Assembly (NCBI GenBank): GCA_000827495.1
Contig: KN817524.1
Span: 436,262-500,261, forward strand
Origin: Hypholoma sublateritium FD-334 SS-4
Lineage: Eukaryota > Basidiomycota > Agaricomycetes > Agaricales > Strophariaceae
Direction: 5' to 3'
DNA length: 64,000 nucleotides
A program made the translations under genes and the position numbers. Each line of letters starts with the position of its first letter. Position 1 is the stretch's first letter. Under the pieces are notes generated by a model that saw only the letters and a list, made by a program, of their open reading frames with translations, did not search any database and was not told the origin of the DNA. Shown one piece after another: positions 1 through 11,971 of this stretch.

Positions 1-202
1 AAAAATATAAACTGGGCATACACAATTCACAATAGGCGGTTGTGGATAAGTTGTGGTAAGGTTGTGGAAGCTGGGAGAAGACGGGAATTGCCGGCCCCTG
101 ACAGTACTTGTAAGTGCTTGCTTACAGTGGCACGACGAGCCAAGGTCGATGTGGTCTTCAACCTCTCTACTAATAGATATCTCTTAACCTATCTGCGTCG
201 CC

Positions 203-786
203 ATGTCAGGCGCTACTCCAACGATAATGCCCCGCGAATCTATTTTCCCCCGTCTCTTACCAAAGCCTCCTCAGCCGCACCCAGTTCCGCTGAGCAAACG
301 TCGCGTGTACGCTAGCTCGAACGCGTTCCGCGACTTCCAGCGCGAAATGGACGAGCTCAGTGACGAAGAGAACGAGCTCGACGACCTTGCAAGTCTCCCC
401 GTTCCGTGATCGCGCGCACCAGCCGTTGACGCTCGTTGCAGAATCTCCACATCCATAACCGTGGTTACGGGTTTCTCGTCCCAATAGGCCGGTCGCTGAC
501 CCGACAAGAAGAGAAGAACGACGTTAGTACCGATCGTTTATACTCTGCATAGTCACTTAGGGGAACACAGGCCGACGATGACGAGTCAGATGGCGCCGAA
601 TCAAATTCCGGGCATTCAGCAGGCGGCGCCAATTCGGTTATTGAAGACGACGGTGAAAACGAATCCACGCAGGACCTCGATGCAAGCATGGAGGACCTTG
701 ACGAGGACATGACTGCGGACACTGACGACCTCGACGAAGAAATCGCAGAAATTGAAGAGGGGTCTGACCGGTCTGACTTTCCCTGA
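203..786 (+). CDS. APC15: Anaphase-promoting complex subunit APC15/Mnd2-like protein
   Basis: A small acidic protein of about 160 residues in three exons (203-388, 442-522, 571-786). The N-terminus carries IFPRLLPKP, matching the LFPSLFPR-type start of ANAPC15. Exon 2 encodes GFLVPIGR, matching the conserved LVPIGKP stretch of the family, and exon 3 is a long Asp/Glu-rich tail, also typical. The family is a small subunit of the APC/C ubiquitin ligase that helps turn over the mitotic checkpoint complex; this role is inferred from family membership. The first intron (389-441) only keeps frame if it begins GCAAGT, so it is a GC-AG intron. The second (523-570) is an ordinary 48-nt GT-AG intron. 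The ATG at 203 is the first in the frame that leads into the conserved motif. The family call rests on short motifs only. Confidence 0.68.
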
Positions 787-1275
787 ACACCTCGAGGTCC
801 ACGCCGGAGCACCTATGTTGGCACGTATGACCGCTGCCTCACTTACATTGAATTCTTTTATATTATCTACAAGCATCTGACTGGTTACTCGCTTTTGAAG
901 TTGCTGCCTGTTGAACGGTCTGCGATACTCCTCAGACTATGAAATCAGGCTAGGTAACTGTATCCACCAATAAAGGGTATAAATGCAAATGCATGTTTTA
1001 CAGTGTAAATGGTTCATTTTATCTTCTGTCTCAGCACAATGGTCCCAACCTATGCAACCGACAAAATGTGTTAAAACTTGAATGCATACTTGGTATCCAC
1101 CGGGCTATCACCTCATCTCTACTCAAGCAAAAAAGTCCACAATGCCCCCGGATTCTTGTAATCGTGGTGCACAACGTTGACCAGCCACCTATCGTCCCTC
1201 ACATTTTCGAGGAGTTGTCGCTCCACAGATCCTGGACGATAGAATGTTGACCATTCAGACCAGATCGAGAAAGCT
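787..1275. other. Intergenic, convergent 3' ends of APC15 and MTHFR
   Basis: About 490 bp between two genes that converge. Only short open frames without recognisable motifs are present. A stretch near 970-985 (aataaagggtataaatgc) resembles an A-rich polyadenylation region for the plus-strand gene. No RNA gene or repeat was seen. Confidence 0.5.
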
Positions 1276-3406
1276 TCATCCTAAATTGATGTAAAGATAA
1301 ACCTCTCCTGTGAACGCAACTGCACGCACCTTCCATGACAAAAACGACTCTCGTTCAATGATGGTGCTCTGAACAATTTCCTTGCCTGCAAAAACACCCC
1401 AAGTAACTGCGTTTCGTCCGTTGGCTGGAACATTACTGCGACATTCGCCCTACGTTGGAGTTAGAAGATGGATTATCAGCCGAATTTTAAAAGACAGTAC
1501 CTTATAATTGCACGCAAAATAATGCACCCAGTTATTACCTCTACTCAATACCTTTTCCTCAAAATTCTCAAGGTCCTGCGTCTCGCAAAAGAACTCCACA
1601 AAGCATTTCTGGAAGACGTATCCTGATCGCGGGCCCCATCCAACAACTGGGTCCGTTGAAATCATACCATTCACTGCTGGTTGAGAACCAACAGTCCACC
1701 AACCCCGTTTTGTCAGGCTTTCGAGGTACGGCAAAATCATGAGGGATTCGGGAGATAGAGGAGTTTGGGAGAACGGCGTGTGTGATATTTTTGCATGTAA
1801 ATGATCAAGAAATATTTGCGTTAGGTCTTCGATTTTCTTTGGGCTTCCCCATTGCAACAAAGCTTCGTTCCTCTACGAACAAGGCCAATCAGGAACATTT
1901 CGCGGACATGGAATACTATGACTTGCCGAAAGGCCAGATCCTCCCCAAGGGTCTTGATTTCCGAAGGCCGGACTCTTAAAATCTCCAAAACGCCCGTTAG
2001 GGAAATCATCCCAGCTTGCAGCGTTGTTGAGCTCTCCGCGTCCGCCTTCGCCTTCCGTCATGGAGATAGTAGACAGACTCAAAGTCGCGGAGTTAGTTGC
2101 GCCTGATGGAGAAATGGTATATTCCTGATCTGCCTCCAGACTTGGCTGAGAGATATTTCCGATGGGATCCTTTATTGAAAGCAGAATAAGCGTAGGTCAG
2201 TTGTACCTTTGGAATAATACGCACAGTTATAAGTTTGTTTTGAGTTAATGAAGAAACACCGGCCCAACGAAGGTTTTCCAATACTCTTTGCACACTTTTT
2301 TCAAGGTTTAGAGTGCAAAAATGGAATCCTTGAATCCCGCCCTGAGAGATCAGCTTTGTTATAATTTCGACAGCGAGTTTTACTCCGAAGTCCTTGACTT
2401 CCTGATCATCGTGCTAAAGAAAAGGTGTGAGCCCCCGCCCAGTACATCAATAGTTGGAGACTCACGCTGATACTAGCAAGTTTGTCTGCAAGGGCCTCCG
2501 GAATGCGAGCTCCACATAATTTTGTGATTCTCGTGAATGAGGAGTAGGTCTGGATAGGCATGATACCTGGAATCACAGGAACTGTGATACCTGAGAGGCC
2601 GAGTCAGATATTAGCAATTAGTAGGAGGCGGAGACTGACCCTTGGCCCTGACTTTTTGATACCATCGCAAGAAGTGGTCTGCGTCATAAAAAAGTTGCGT
2701 TATTATGAAGTTTGCCCCGGCATCAACCTTGGATTTCAGTCGGTCAATTTCAACATCTTCGTCAATGAGATTGTCCGCATAGCCGTCGGGATACCCTTTC
2801 GTGCTGGTGTGATGAGCGATGGATAGCTTGCTTGATAAACGATGTTACCTGCCACACCGACGCAGAACCACGAAGAGTATTCAGGAACGGAGCGTATGTA
2901 CGAGATAAGGTCAGTAGCGCGGGTGAATCGGGGGTCCGAAGCTATCCACTCCTCTTCGCCACGAGGAGCATCTTCCAAGGGGCATTAGCATCTCTGCTCT
3001 GAGATCGAATAACATGTATACACACCTCCGCGTAACGCGAGAATGTTCTGAATTCCTTGCGCTTTCACAGCCTTCAGCACCTCGTCAATAAGACCCATCT
3101 CCATGTTCGTGCAAGTGAGATGTAGAATAGTATTCAATCCGTTACTTTGAGTAAGACCGGCTAGTTCCAGACTACGATCCTTGGTTGAGCCCCCAGCTCC
3201 CCATGTAACACTTATTGCCAGAGGTTCCAACTGGGAAAGACGCGATATGCGGGACATGAGATTTTCAAATCCCTGCATGGTACATGAGTGCTAGCGCAGG
3301 AAAGATAGAGGCGACAACGAGCCTGATCTGTACGAGGAGGAAAGAACTCGAAGGTGTAGAATGGATTTGATGCATCTCTGGAGGCAATCTGGTCTGAAAT
3401 CTTCAT
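1276..3406 (-). CDS. Methylenetetrahydrofolate reductase
   Basis: Reduces 5,10-methylene-THF to 5-methyl-THF, the methyl donor for methionine synthesis in the cytosol. The N-terminal exon (3406-3323) encodes TFEFFPPRTDQ and continues into SVTWGAGGSTKDRSLELA, LHLTCTNM and ILALRGD, the standard order of the catalytic TIM barrel. Later exons give FCVGVAG, ITQLFYDA, IPGIMPIQTYSSF and FHFCTLNLE. The C-terminal regulatory half contains WDDFPNGRFGD, SPAFG and the closing AVTWGVFAGKEIVQ segment before the stop at 1276-1278. There are several introns of about 50 nt. The first (3322-3273) must start GC to join RTDQ to GFENL. The gene faces the Rab6 gene across a 198-bp promoter with two inverted CACGTG boxes. 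The sequence resembles MET12 more than MET13 at the N-terminus, but I cannot assign the paralogue. Confidence 0.96.
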
Positions 3407-3486
3407 ATTTTCGCTGAACCACGCGAGGGCGCGAGGGAAATTGGAATTCGGGTCCCGGGAAGGATTAGATTTTCGGAACGCGAGCG

Positions 3487-3513
3487 ATCACGTGTGTACC
3501 GGCGCACACGTGG
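3487..3513. promoter_or_regulatory. Inverted pair of CACGTG E-boxes in the MTHFR/Rab6 divergent promoter
   Basis: CACGTG occurs at 3489-3494 and again at 3507-3512. The flanks make an 8-bp inverted repeat, CACGTGTG at 3489-3496 and CACACGTG at 3505-3512, separated by 8 bases. The left site reads ATCACGTG, the form bound by Cbf1-type bHLH factors at yeast MET promoters. It lies 83-106 bp upstream of the MTHFR start codon on the minus strand. A role in methionine-pathway control is inference. Confidence 0.55.
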
Positions 3514-3604
3514 ATAATATGATGGAACGACAGTTGCCAGTACTTCAGCTGGCTGCTGCACTGGTCTCTCTTCCTTCTCGTCTTGTATATATATCCCTGC
3601 AGCT

Positions 3605-4532
<928 letters not shown>

Positions 4533-4739
4533 GGTCTGGGCACGTAGGATACCGATTTATATCTGAGTTTGTACGACATAATTTATGACCATGACCTCAT
4601 TCACTTGATGAACCAGAGAGATATGACCCATGTTACACTGTTCAAGAAAATATATATCAAATCAAGGCATAACGGGATAAAGTCAGATTTATTATACTGG
4701 TGGGATACAATGTCTCGTGGATGATATTGACTGGCTTGA

Positions 4740-6190
4740 CTAACCCCTATTCATAGTGTTACCAGCCCCTCTAGGATTTACCTCCGTGTATACCGCCCAA
4801 CTCTCTTCCTTTTGGCGTTTCTGTTCGGTTTTGAGATCTCCATCAACAGTGCCATCCATCTCGGAGTCGATCGCAAGTTGCTCGGACGATGTTGGAGCTG
4901 CTTGTGAGGCGGCTCTGGGCAAAGAAAGGATTCAGAGGAGATTCTTAGACAAGAGATGGCGAGATCTCACCCTCCTCCGGTAAGTATATTGCCGTTTTGA
5001 CGCTCGATTTCTAGGTATTCGTCGATCGACATAGTTGGCAGTCTATGCCCTGGTCCGAAAACCTGGCTTTGTAAGCGGGCTCTTTCGCCCACGTCGGAGG
5101 GTAATATAGTGAAAGGACGGAGGGGCTACAGAATATTTAATTAGCGTCACTCGCCGTCTTATGGTGATACCACCGCACCTTGCCAGTCGGATCCAGCAGG
5201 GGTCCCTTCCCGTCCGGTCCTCCGGGTACAGGAATGTCCAGTTTCCATTCATCAGCCACCGCTTTCCTTTTGTGATCGCGCTCGTCTGTACCTTCAGGGC
5301 TAATTATTGGGCTAGGGGGCGCGTTTCGAAGTAATTCCAATTCTTGTTGCATGCTTTGTGACTGCGTGCTTGCGTGGACATAGAGCAAGCGCAACAAAAG
5401 TAAAGCCGTGTCCCGTAGTATCTCGTCCGCATCTGAGTCCATTTCTACTTCATCTTTCGACGTATTACTAGAAGTTGGAAGCAATGATGCGATAAGATCA
5501 AAGTCTGTTGGCGCGCCATCGTTCCTTTCCACCTGCCCTCGTCGCTTTTGGATTGTCTTTGAATGATATCAATTTACAGTACAATCACCCAGCTATTAAG
5601 CGTCTCCCTACCTGTATCCGGACGAGGAGCTCCTTCTCCTTCTTGTATTGGTTAATCTTCAGCTCTCGTCGTTTGCCATAATCCGCGATTTGAACAATTT
5701 TGCGATCGTACAGAGCGCGTTCATCGGCAGGGATAATTTCGTACTGCTCCATCAGAGTGATGTAGCTGTGGGTGTATTTCTAGATGAGCTAACACAATAA
5801 ATATCATGTATGAAACGTAGACGCAATTTATATAGACGCACTTCCGCTTGGATGAGTGAATTCAGTCGCTGCGCGGGGTTTGATGCCCTGATTCGGCCTT
5901 GCACCTCGGCGAACGTATAGGGTACGCTGAGATACAGAAGATCCTGAGTGGATATATCATCCAGGGTTTCATTGGGACTAAACAGGGACAATTCGACGAG
6001 TCGCGAGTGAAGCGTCTTTAATTCGTTCAAACATTTTGTAACCAAAACCTAGAAATACTTATGATCAAGATTAGATCTTCTTGCTGCGGATTGTCCGTAC
6101 CTGCGTTTCGTCCTCTAATGCAGGGAGATTCGTGACTTTTGAAGTATCGGACAAGATGCGGTTGTATAGATTTGGAAGTGAAATGCTCAT
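4740..6190 (-). CDS. TAP42: Tap42/alpha4-type PP2A regulatory protein
   Basis: Regulator that binds PP2A-like phosphatase catalytic subunits, a branch of TOR signalling in yeast. The start at 6190 gives MSISLPNLYNRIL followed by LPALEDETQ. NETLDDISTQDLLYLSVPY and AEVQGRI are characteristic of the helical N-terminal domain. Further exons encode YDRKIVQIADYGKRRELKI. An acidic, low-complexity region follows, and then PLRPFTILPSD, QVFGPGHRLPTMSIDEYLE and a final NPRGAGNTMNRG, the conserved Tap42 C-terminal block. The junction GK-PLRPF needs a 53-nt intron around 5145; without it the frame stops. Transcribed away from nothing else: its neighbour OGG1 lies upstream on the same strand, separated by 286 bp that contain a 7-bp repeat array. 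Confidence 0.93.
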
Positions 6191-6240
6191 CACGGTGGTT
6201 ACTTAAGTCTGCTCGGTGGGCGCAAAATTCAGGTCGATGT

Positions 6241-6268
6241 TGAACGATGAACGTTGAACGTTGACCGC
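6241..6268. repeat. 7-bp tandem repeat array (TGAACGT)n
   Basis: Four head-to-tail heptamers: TGAACGA, TGAACGT, TGAACGT and a diverged TGACCGC. It lies about 50 bp upstream of the Tap42 start codon. The same heptamer in the opposite orientation occurs at 54609-54636. Confidence 0.8.
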
Positions 6269-6476
6269 GTGACGTCTAACCGTATAACAAGCAGCCCAAA
6301 CAGGATAGGTATTATATATTACCAAGTTTATTAGTTAACTAGTGGTATTGTAGTACTTGGTACTACAGAACTCGTTTGACCACCAACCATAAGTACTAGT
6401 AAAGGCATCACCCAACGTCTAAGAATTATCTGGTAGCTTGTTTCAAGCTTGGTTAGAAACATCGTATCAAAGAATG

Positions 6477-7990
6477 TCATGGATTTTGTCTTCTTTTTTT
6501 AACTCGGTCCACTAGGCTCATGAACTCAACCTCTGGGTCTGCATACAAATCAGAGGTACCAGGCGAGGGCTCCGGTTTGATTTCGCTGCTGGCCTTTCTT
6601 TTAAGTGGAGAGCTACCTGTACTAATTGAGGGTATGCGCATGTTAGTCTCAGCTTTAGCTGACGGCCTGCCCTTTTTGGGTGTTCCAATAGGTGAATGCG
6701 AAGGTGATGGTGATGGAAGTCCGTATGTCGAAAATGATTTCAAATCGGCAGTAAACATAACCTTGAATAATCGTTAATGGCTCAGGATTAGCGTCTAAAA
6801 AATAACTACTTCGAATAAACCCCAACGCGTCGGCTTACCAAATGAGCCCAGCCGGCATATTCTCCCCATGTATCAAAAAACTTTGTGTTGATTTCCTCGT
6901 ACAGTTTTTGGGACATAGTAGCTTTCCCCGAGCTCGGAGATTTCAAACCATAGTGTTTGACGGCAATTTGGTACACGTGGGTGTCGACTGGAACGACTTC
7001 TGTCTTCAATAGCCGGGTTCAGTGGTAGACCAATATGCAACACAATTTCTGAAGATAAAGCACTTACTTTGTCCAGACTCATCAACAAAATACAATCTGC
7101 CACTTTTCTTCCGACGCCAACGAATTTGAGCAATTCTTCTCGTGCTTCAGCTGTGAGTCTCTGTCGAAGTTCTTTAAGCCACAGTTCAGACGCTTCCACG
7201 GTACCGTAAGGCGTATTTGAGGCAGAGATTCCGTGGGCGCTTACAAGCATGTTAGCTGTGCGCTGGATGAAGTTGGCACGATATCCAAATCCTAGTGAAC
7301 GAAGGTGCAAAGCCGCTTCGGGGTCCGCGAGGGCTGAAGGTGAAGGGAATGGGTGATATGCAATACTTTCTGATGGAGAGAATGGGTGCTCCTCGGAAAG
7401 TAATGTAGGGGAATAATGCGTGCAAAGGTTTTGAACCATTTTTGTGATCCTAGAAATGTTGTTGTTGGAAGAGCATATGAACCTGGTAGAGCATCGTTTT
7501 GTGCGTTAGCTTGGAATGCATGGAGGGACAAGTCAACTTACGACACCAAATTTTCCCAAGGGTCTTGTCGCAGCATGCGAATGCCTTCGAATCTGTCTTG
7601 AAATTTAGCAAAAACTTTGTCTTGACTACTCCATTGCTTGTAGAGGAAGCCGAGGTCAACGTCTAATTGAAAGTAATCCTTCAACCAAGCCAAAGTCTCT
7701 GCTTCGCGCCCGGGAAGCTCGGCCGGTACGGGCTGGGGATTTGGAAAGACATTACGATAGTAGAGGGAATCAGAGGATTGTCGTAGACAGACAACGCGGT
7801 CTTTCAGACACAACCGATATTCGACGCGTGAAGAATCAGCAGGTTGACATTGGTCAAGGTTGGTCTCGGCTTCAGGAAGTGGGTTTGTAAGTATTGACCA
7901 TCGAAAGGACTGCCCGCACTTCAAAGAAGCCGCTAGCGAAAGCTGAACAGGGCGCAAAGGTATACTTTTGAAACCAGACAGTGATGACAT
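6477..7990 (-). CDS. OGG1: 8-oxoguanine DNA glycosylase/AP lyase OGG1
   Basis: Base-excision repair enzyme that removes 8-oxoguanine from DNA. Starts MSSLSGFKSIPL at 7990, with LKCGQSFRW near residue 25, which is diagnostic for OGG1. The next exons encode CSSNNNISRI and RSLGFGYRANFI. The helix-hairpin-helix is GVGRKVADCILLMSLDK, which contains the Schiff-base lysine. VPVDTHVYQIA follows with the catalytic aspartate, and then GWAHL. The last exon (6477-6757) is a Ser/Pro/Lys-rich tail (SPLKRKASSEIKPEPS, VKKRRQNP) that could carry a nuclear localisation signal. At least four exons with GT-AG introns. The catalytic lysine and aspartate are both present, so it should be active. Confidence 0.96.
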
Positions 7991-8231
7991 GGACGGTAAG
8001 TGAACAAACTCTTTTTAATTTACGCTTCAGGGTTAATGGACTAAATTTCCGGCCCGGTCGTCCGGGTCTCCAATGCGGTCATACTGTTTTTTCTCATTGG
8101 ACTAGTTATGTAGCATTGACTTAGCAAGGGTAATAAATATGTTCCGAATGAACCAAGCAGAATATAAACACCCAATAAACATGAGCAAAACGGGAAAGCC
8201 TACAATATCTACACAGAAACACTATTTGCCA

Positions 8232-11200
8232 TTAAGCAGCCCGTCGAGCTTGTGTCGTGTCCGAAGTTCTCCTCAAGAAACCACCAACAACGCTGGTAAC
8301 GGTTTCCGTTATCTGTCGTTGTTGGGTTTGTGTATGCTTTACGAGGAACAACCGGACGTTGGTAGCGTTCCATATTGCAAGGGGCGTCATTCCGCGTATA
8401 TAAATTTCGCCCCAGATCAGAGACGTGAGCCACGCTAAAGACGCGTCCGACCACTGCGATACAAATAAGCACTCGTATTATAAACTCAAGATAAACTGAC
8501 AATTACCATGAAGCGCCTGACCGCGATGGTCGGCTTGGAGGGCAGAACGTGATCTAGGTTAATGTTTGATAGGAATTTGAGCACTTCGGCACTCGGTACT
8601 GTTCGATGTTTTTGCATGTCTTCAACTTTCTGTATGACGTCTGAGATGAATAACATGATCGTATCCAAAGGCAATCTGTCAAAAAAATACATTAGACGAC
8701 AAAGACAATCATGTCAAATAATGCTCGAACCCTTGTTGCCAGGAAGTAACCTATATTTTATTTTCATGTAAACGTAGTTCAATGGTTAAAAATTTGCCCA
8801 ACATACCCATTCTTGTGTCGGAACGAAACCATTTCGTCCAATGTTGAGGGGAACACGCTCAAGCGCATTGACATTATCAACTGATAGAGACCGCCGCTCC
8901 CTCATTTTTCCACGTGCCTTTTCTGATATGGGCAAATCTGAACCTGGAAACCCTGCTTCAGAGGTTGGGGACGTCAGAGATCGATTAAGAAAGACGGGGT
9001 CCTCTCCCTCATGAGAATTGCCAGTGATCCCCCCCGAATCATATTCTTGGTCTTGAGACTTGCGTAAGTGGGCACCTTCGCTTTCCAAAAGTCTGGCCTT
9101 TTCAGCGCCCGGATCACCCATTTCAATGTCACGAACTGGTGTTTTGCCTTTCGGGTTCGCCAGTTGCTGTGTTCTTTCTTCTTTGGCTATCTGTGCTCTT
9201 TTGACTTCGCGAAGCCCCCCGGCCAGCGTAAAGGTACCCAGATCTTCAAATGCTTTGCGAGATTGCAATATGGCGTATGTGACATTGGGGTTTTCATTCG
9301 GTTGATAGATGACCACGGAACTGAAGACTTCCAGCCTATAGAATGCGGTAAGATTGCGAAACGGGACTGACGAATTGATATCCTTGCGCACATGAAGAAA
9401 AGCAGCCGAGGATGACTCTCATCGGATAATAGAAAGAGTGGGTTCGAAAAGGAGCTGAAAAGTTGCATCAGTCGGGCAGTCGCGGAAATGCTGATGTTCT
9501 TGAAATAGGGAGCTGTATTGGACAAGGCAATGATGAGAGCAGGGTATAACGATGTTAGAGTTCCTGATGTCGTCGCCACTATGGCGTACACAGCCTAAAT
9601 TAGTGAAATCTGTCAGATGCAACCCATGTACGGCGATGTATGCCGTCCTTACATGTATTATGAAATCAGCGACAGTATCGACTGGACCCCATTTTGTAGG
9701 TAATTGGACCTTGACGAGAGTGCGCAATTTGGGACCAAATGAAGACTCCGCCGACAATGTTTGAACGATGTAAGAGATGGCTCGACAAACGCCATGCTGT
9801 TCTATGAAAAACAAACAACATCAGAACGATAAACAAGAGTTCACTGTCGTGCTCACGGGGTCTATCCTTGATTTCTACACAGTAGAACAACAAAGATGCA
9901 ATGAAATCCATAGATCTTTCGGACTCCAGTACAAAGGCTGAAAATTTCTGTTAGGTAAATCGATCAGTGATGCTGTCACTACAAGGCAGGAGTAAGTTAT
10001 CGGTACCTTGTTGAGCTCGATGAGTTTCCAGAACAGTATAACTGGAAAAACATTTAGCATCGAATCATTATTCTTTATTATCAATATAATTACTCACTGG
10101 TCTCAGTCATATATGGCAGAGATTTTCTAGCTCCCGGTAAGAGATTGTTGATGGTAGCCATTTGTTGTTCCATGATACTCATTATGCCATCGAATATATA
10201 CGCAAAATCTTGAGTGCGATGCTGTGAAATTGTTCTGGTAAGACATGCAATCGTCAGCGTCTATGAAAATAAACACACTAATTTCATAATGAAGTATCTG
10301 AATGTGTTTGTTTTGGTAGTCGGGGATGCATTTTGGGGATCTACCATCTGATCTCTTGCAGATCCACTTTGGAAATCCAAAAGCGCACACAACAATTGAA
10401 GACATGTTGTTATCAGAGTAGTTCGAGGATTCTCTCCCTTGAATACCAGATGATTATACGGCAGTTTTCCTGCTATCGTGCCAATGGTAATCGTGTCCGT
10501 TGAGCTGGAATTCAGGGCTGTGTTAAGAAGAGAACACAAGATCGAGAGAACGTCACGTCGAGGTAGTCTCTGAACAATATGTAACCCAAAAAGCGATGGA
10601 TTTGTGAACAAAGAGGAAGCAGGAATATAGATCTGCCTCGATAACAGCACTAGAAGTAGTCGCAAAACCTCGGTCTTGTTGCTGTCATAGAGGTTATTGT
10701 TCCCAAGGGATGATGCAGATCCGACGCCTTTCTCCCTAGGGGTCAAGTAATGTTACATGAACGTCAAGGACTGACTCCGAATCGCGTGAGGGGGACTTGC
10801 CAAATTACATAGTTTATTTTATGGTGATCGACCTGGATGGTAGTTGGAAGAGTAAACCCACAGCAGAACATGAGATCTGTGACTGCACTAAGAAGTCTTT
10901 CACCCAAAGAAGGCAGTAACTTTTTCGTGTTTCGCGAGTTTACCGTCGAACGTGCTGTTTCGACTTCCCGATCGCTTTCGTCGTCATCCTCAATGACAAA
11001 TTGAGGTGTGTCGGTGTCCTCTCTGACTTCTTCTTTTTTCCATAATACTTCCTGCTCGAACGTATTGGATTCACCTTCAATCTCAAAAACGACTGGCAGG
11101 ATACGTTGGAGAATGCGCAGGCAATTCAACACTTCCTTCGTTGCGTTCTTCTCCTGCGATACAGTCGCCGACTTGATGAAGGACGAAGCATACGCAGCCA

Positions 11201-11678
11201 CGGATGTATTTGAGGGAGATGGGAATGTATGGTCGGATATAGAATTGAAGAGTCGGGCGGAAACGACATGGATAAGAGTCGCCACATTCTCTGGTGCATC
11301 CACAAGAGCGCGGCGTACTGGACACGGTAGAAATTAGGCGCAAATGAATAAATGATAAAGGAATCGCTCACTATGGTGAGGAGTAATGAGGGAAAATACT
11401 TCCGACGCTGAATCAAACAGGATAAAGTACTGCAGAAGCCACATGAGAACAGGTAGTGGCTTCGTCTGGGCTTGACTTACTTGTTCCCAATAAGTATCAG
11501 TTGCAGGTATATTCTGTAGGGAATTCAAGGTGTTTCTTTGCGGGAGAGTCTCAAATCAACATACTCGGACATTTGACAACTTAGAAATCCCATTTGCTGA
11601 ACTGGGGAAAGCTAACTTTGCCTCATCTCCCAATATTCCAAATGGTGCAGTAAATTGATGTGGTATCTTCGCGAACAT
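8232..11678 (-). CDS. HID1: HID1 family protein
   Basis: Large helical protein of the Hid1/Ftp105 family, a Golgi-associated factor in secretory traffic (family knowledge). Motifs in order along the minus strand: NIPATDTYWEQ near the N-terminus, NCLRILQRILPVVFE, DLMFCCGFTLP, VIWEKGVGSAS, NKTEVLRLLLVLL, KLPYNHLVFKGENP, NVTYAILQSRKAFEDLG, LPLDTIMLFI and the C-terminal LIWGEIYIRGMTPLAIWNA. These match human HID1 in order and spacing. Many short introns. The one at 10800-10736 begins GCAAGT and must be GC-AG to give VIWEKGVG. Stop at 8232-8234. The start at 11678 (MFAKIPHQF) is uncertain: family members usually start about ten residues before the KLAF motif, and here it would be about twenty. Confidence 0.92.
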
Positions 11679-11971
11679 CTCCCAAGTGAAGAGTTTAGAC
11701 GTTATTGTAAGTTTAATTGTTCCGAATAATAATAGTAGTCGATCTTGAGTATGCGATGAGGGGACGTTAGATGTGCGGGGCTGAGCGCTGCGCTTGAGTA
11801 TGAGAAGAGCCGTGTTCAATTACTCCTCAATGCTCGGCACAGCCACACAACCGCCGACCCTGATGCATATCCTTATTTGATGTTTATACAAACTGCATGC
11901 ACTGGTGACTGCTTAGGCCTTAGGTTTGAGCTATAGAATTTGATATACGTCACAATTGCCTTAAATATTCC

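Noticed and set aside
993..1250. 85-residue plus-strand open frame after APC15
   Set aside because: No motif, poor start context, lies in a 3' intergenic gap.
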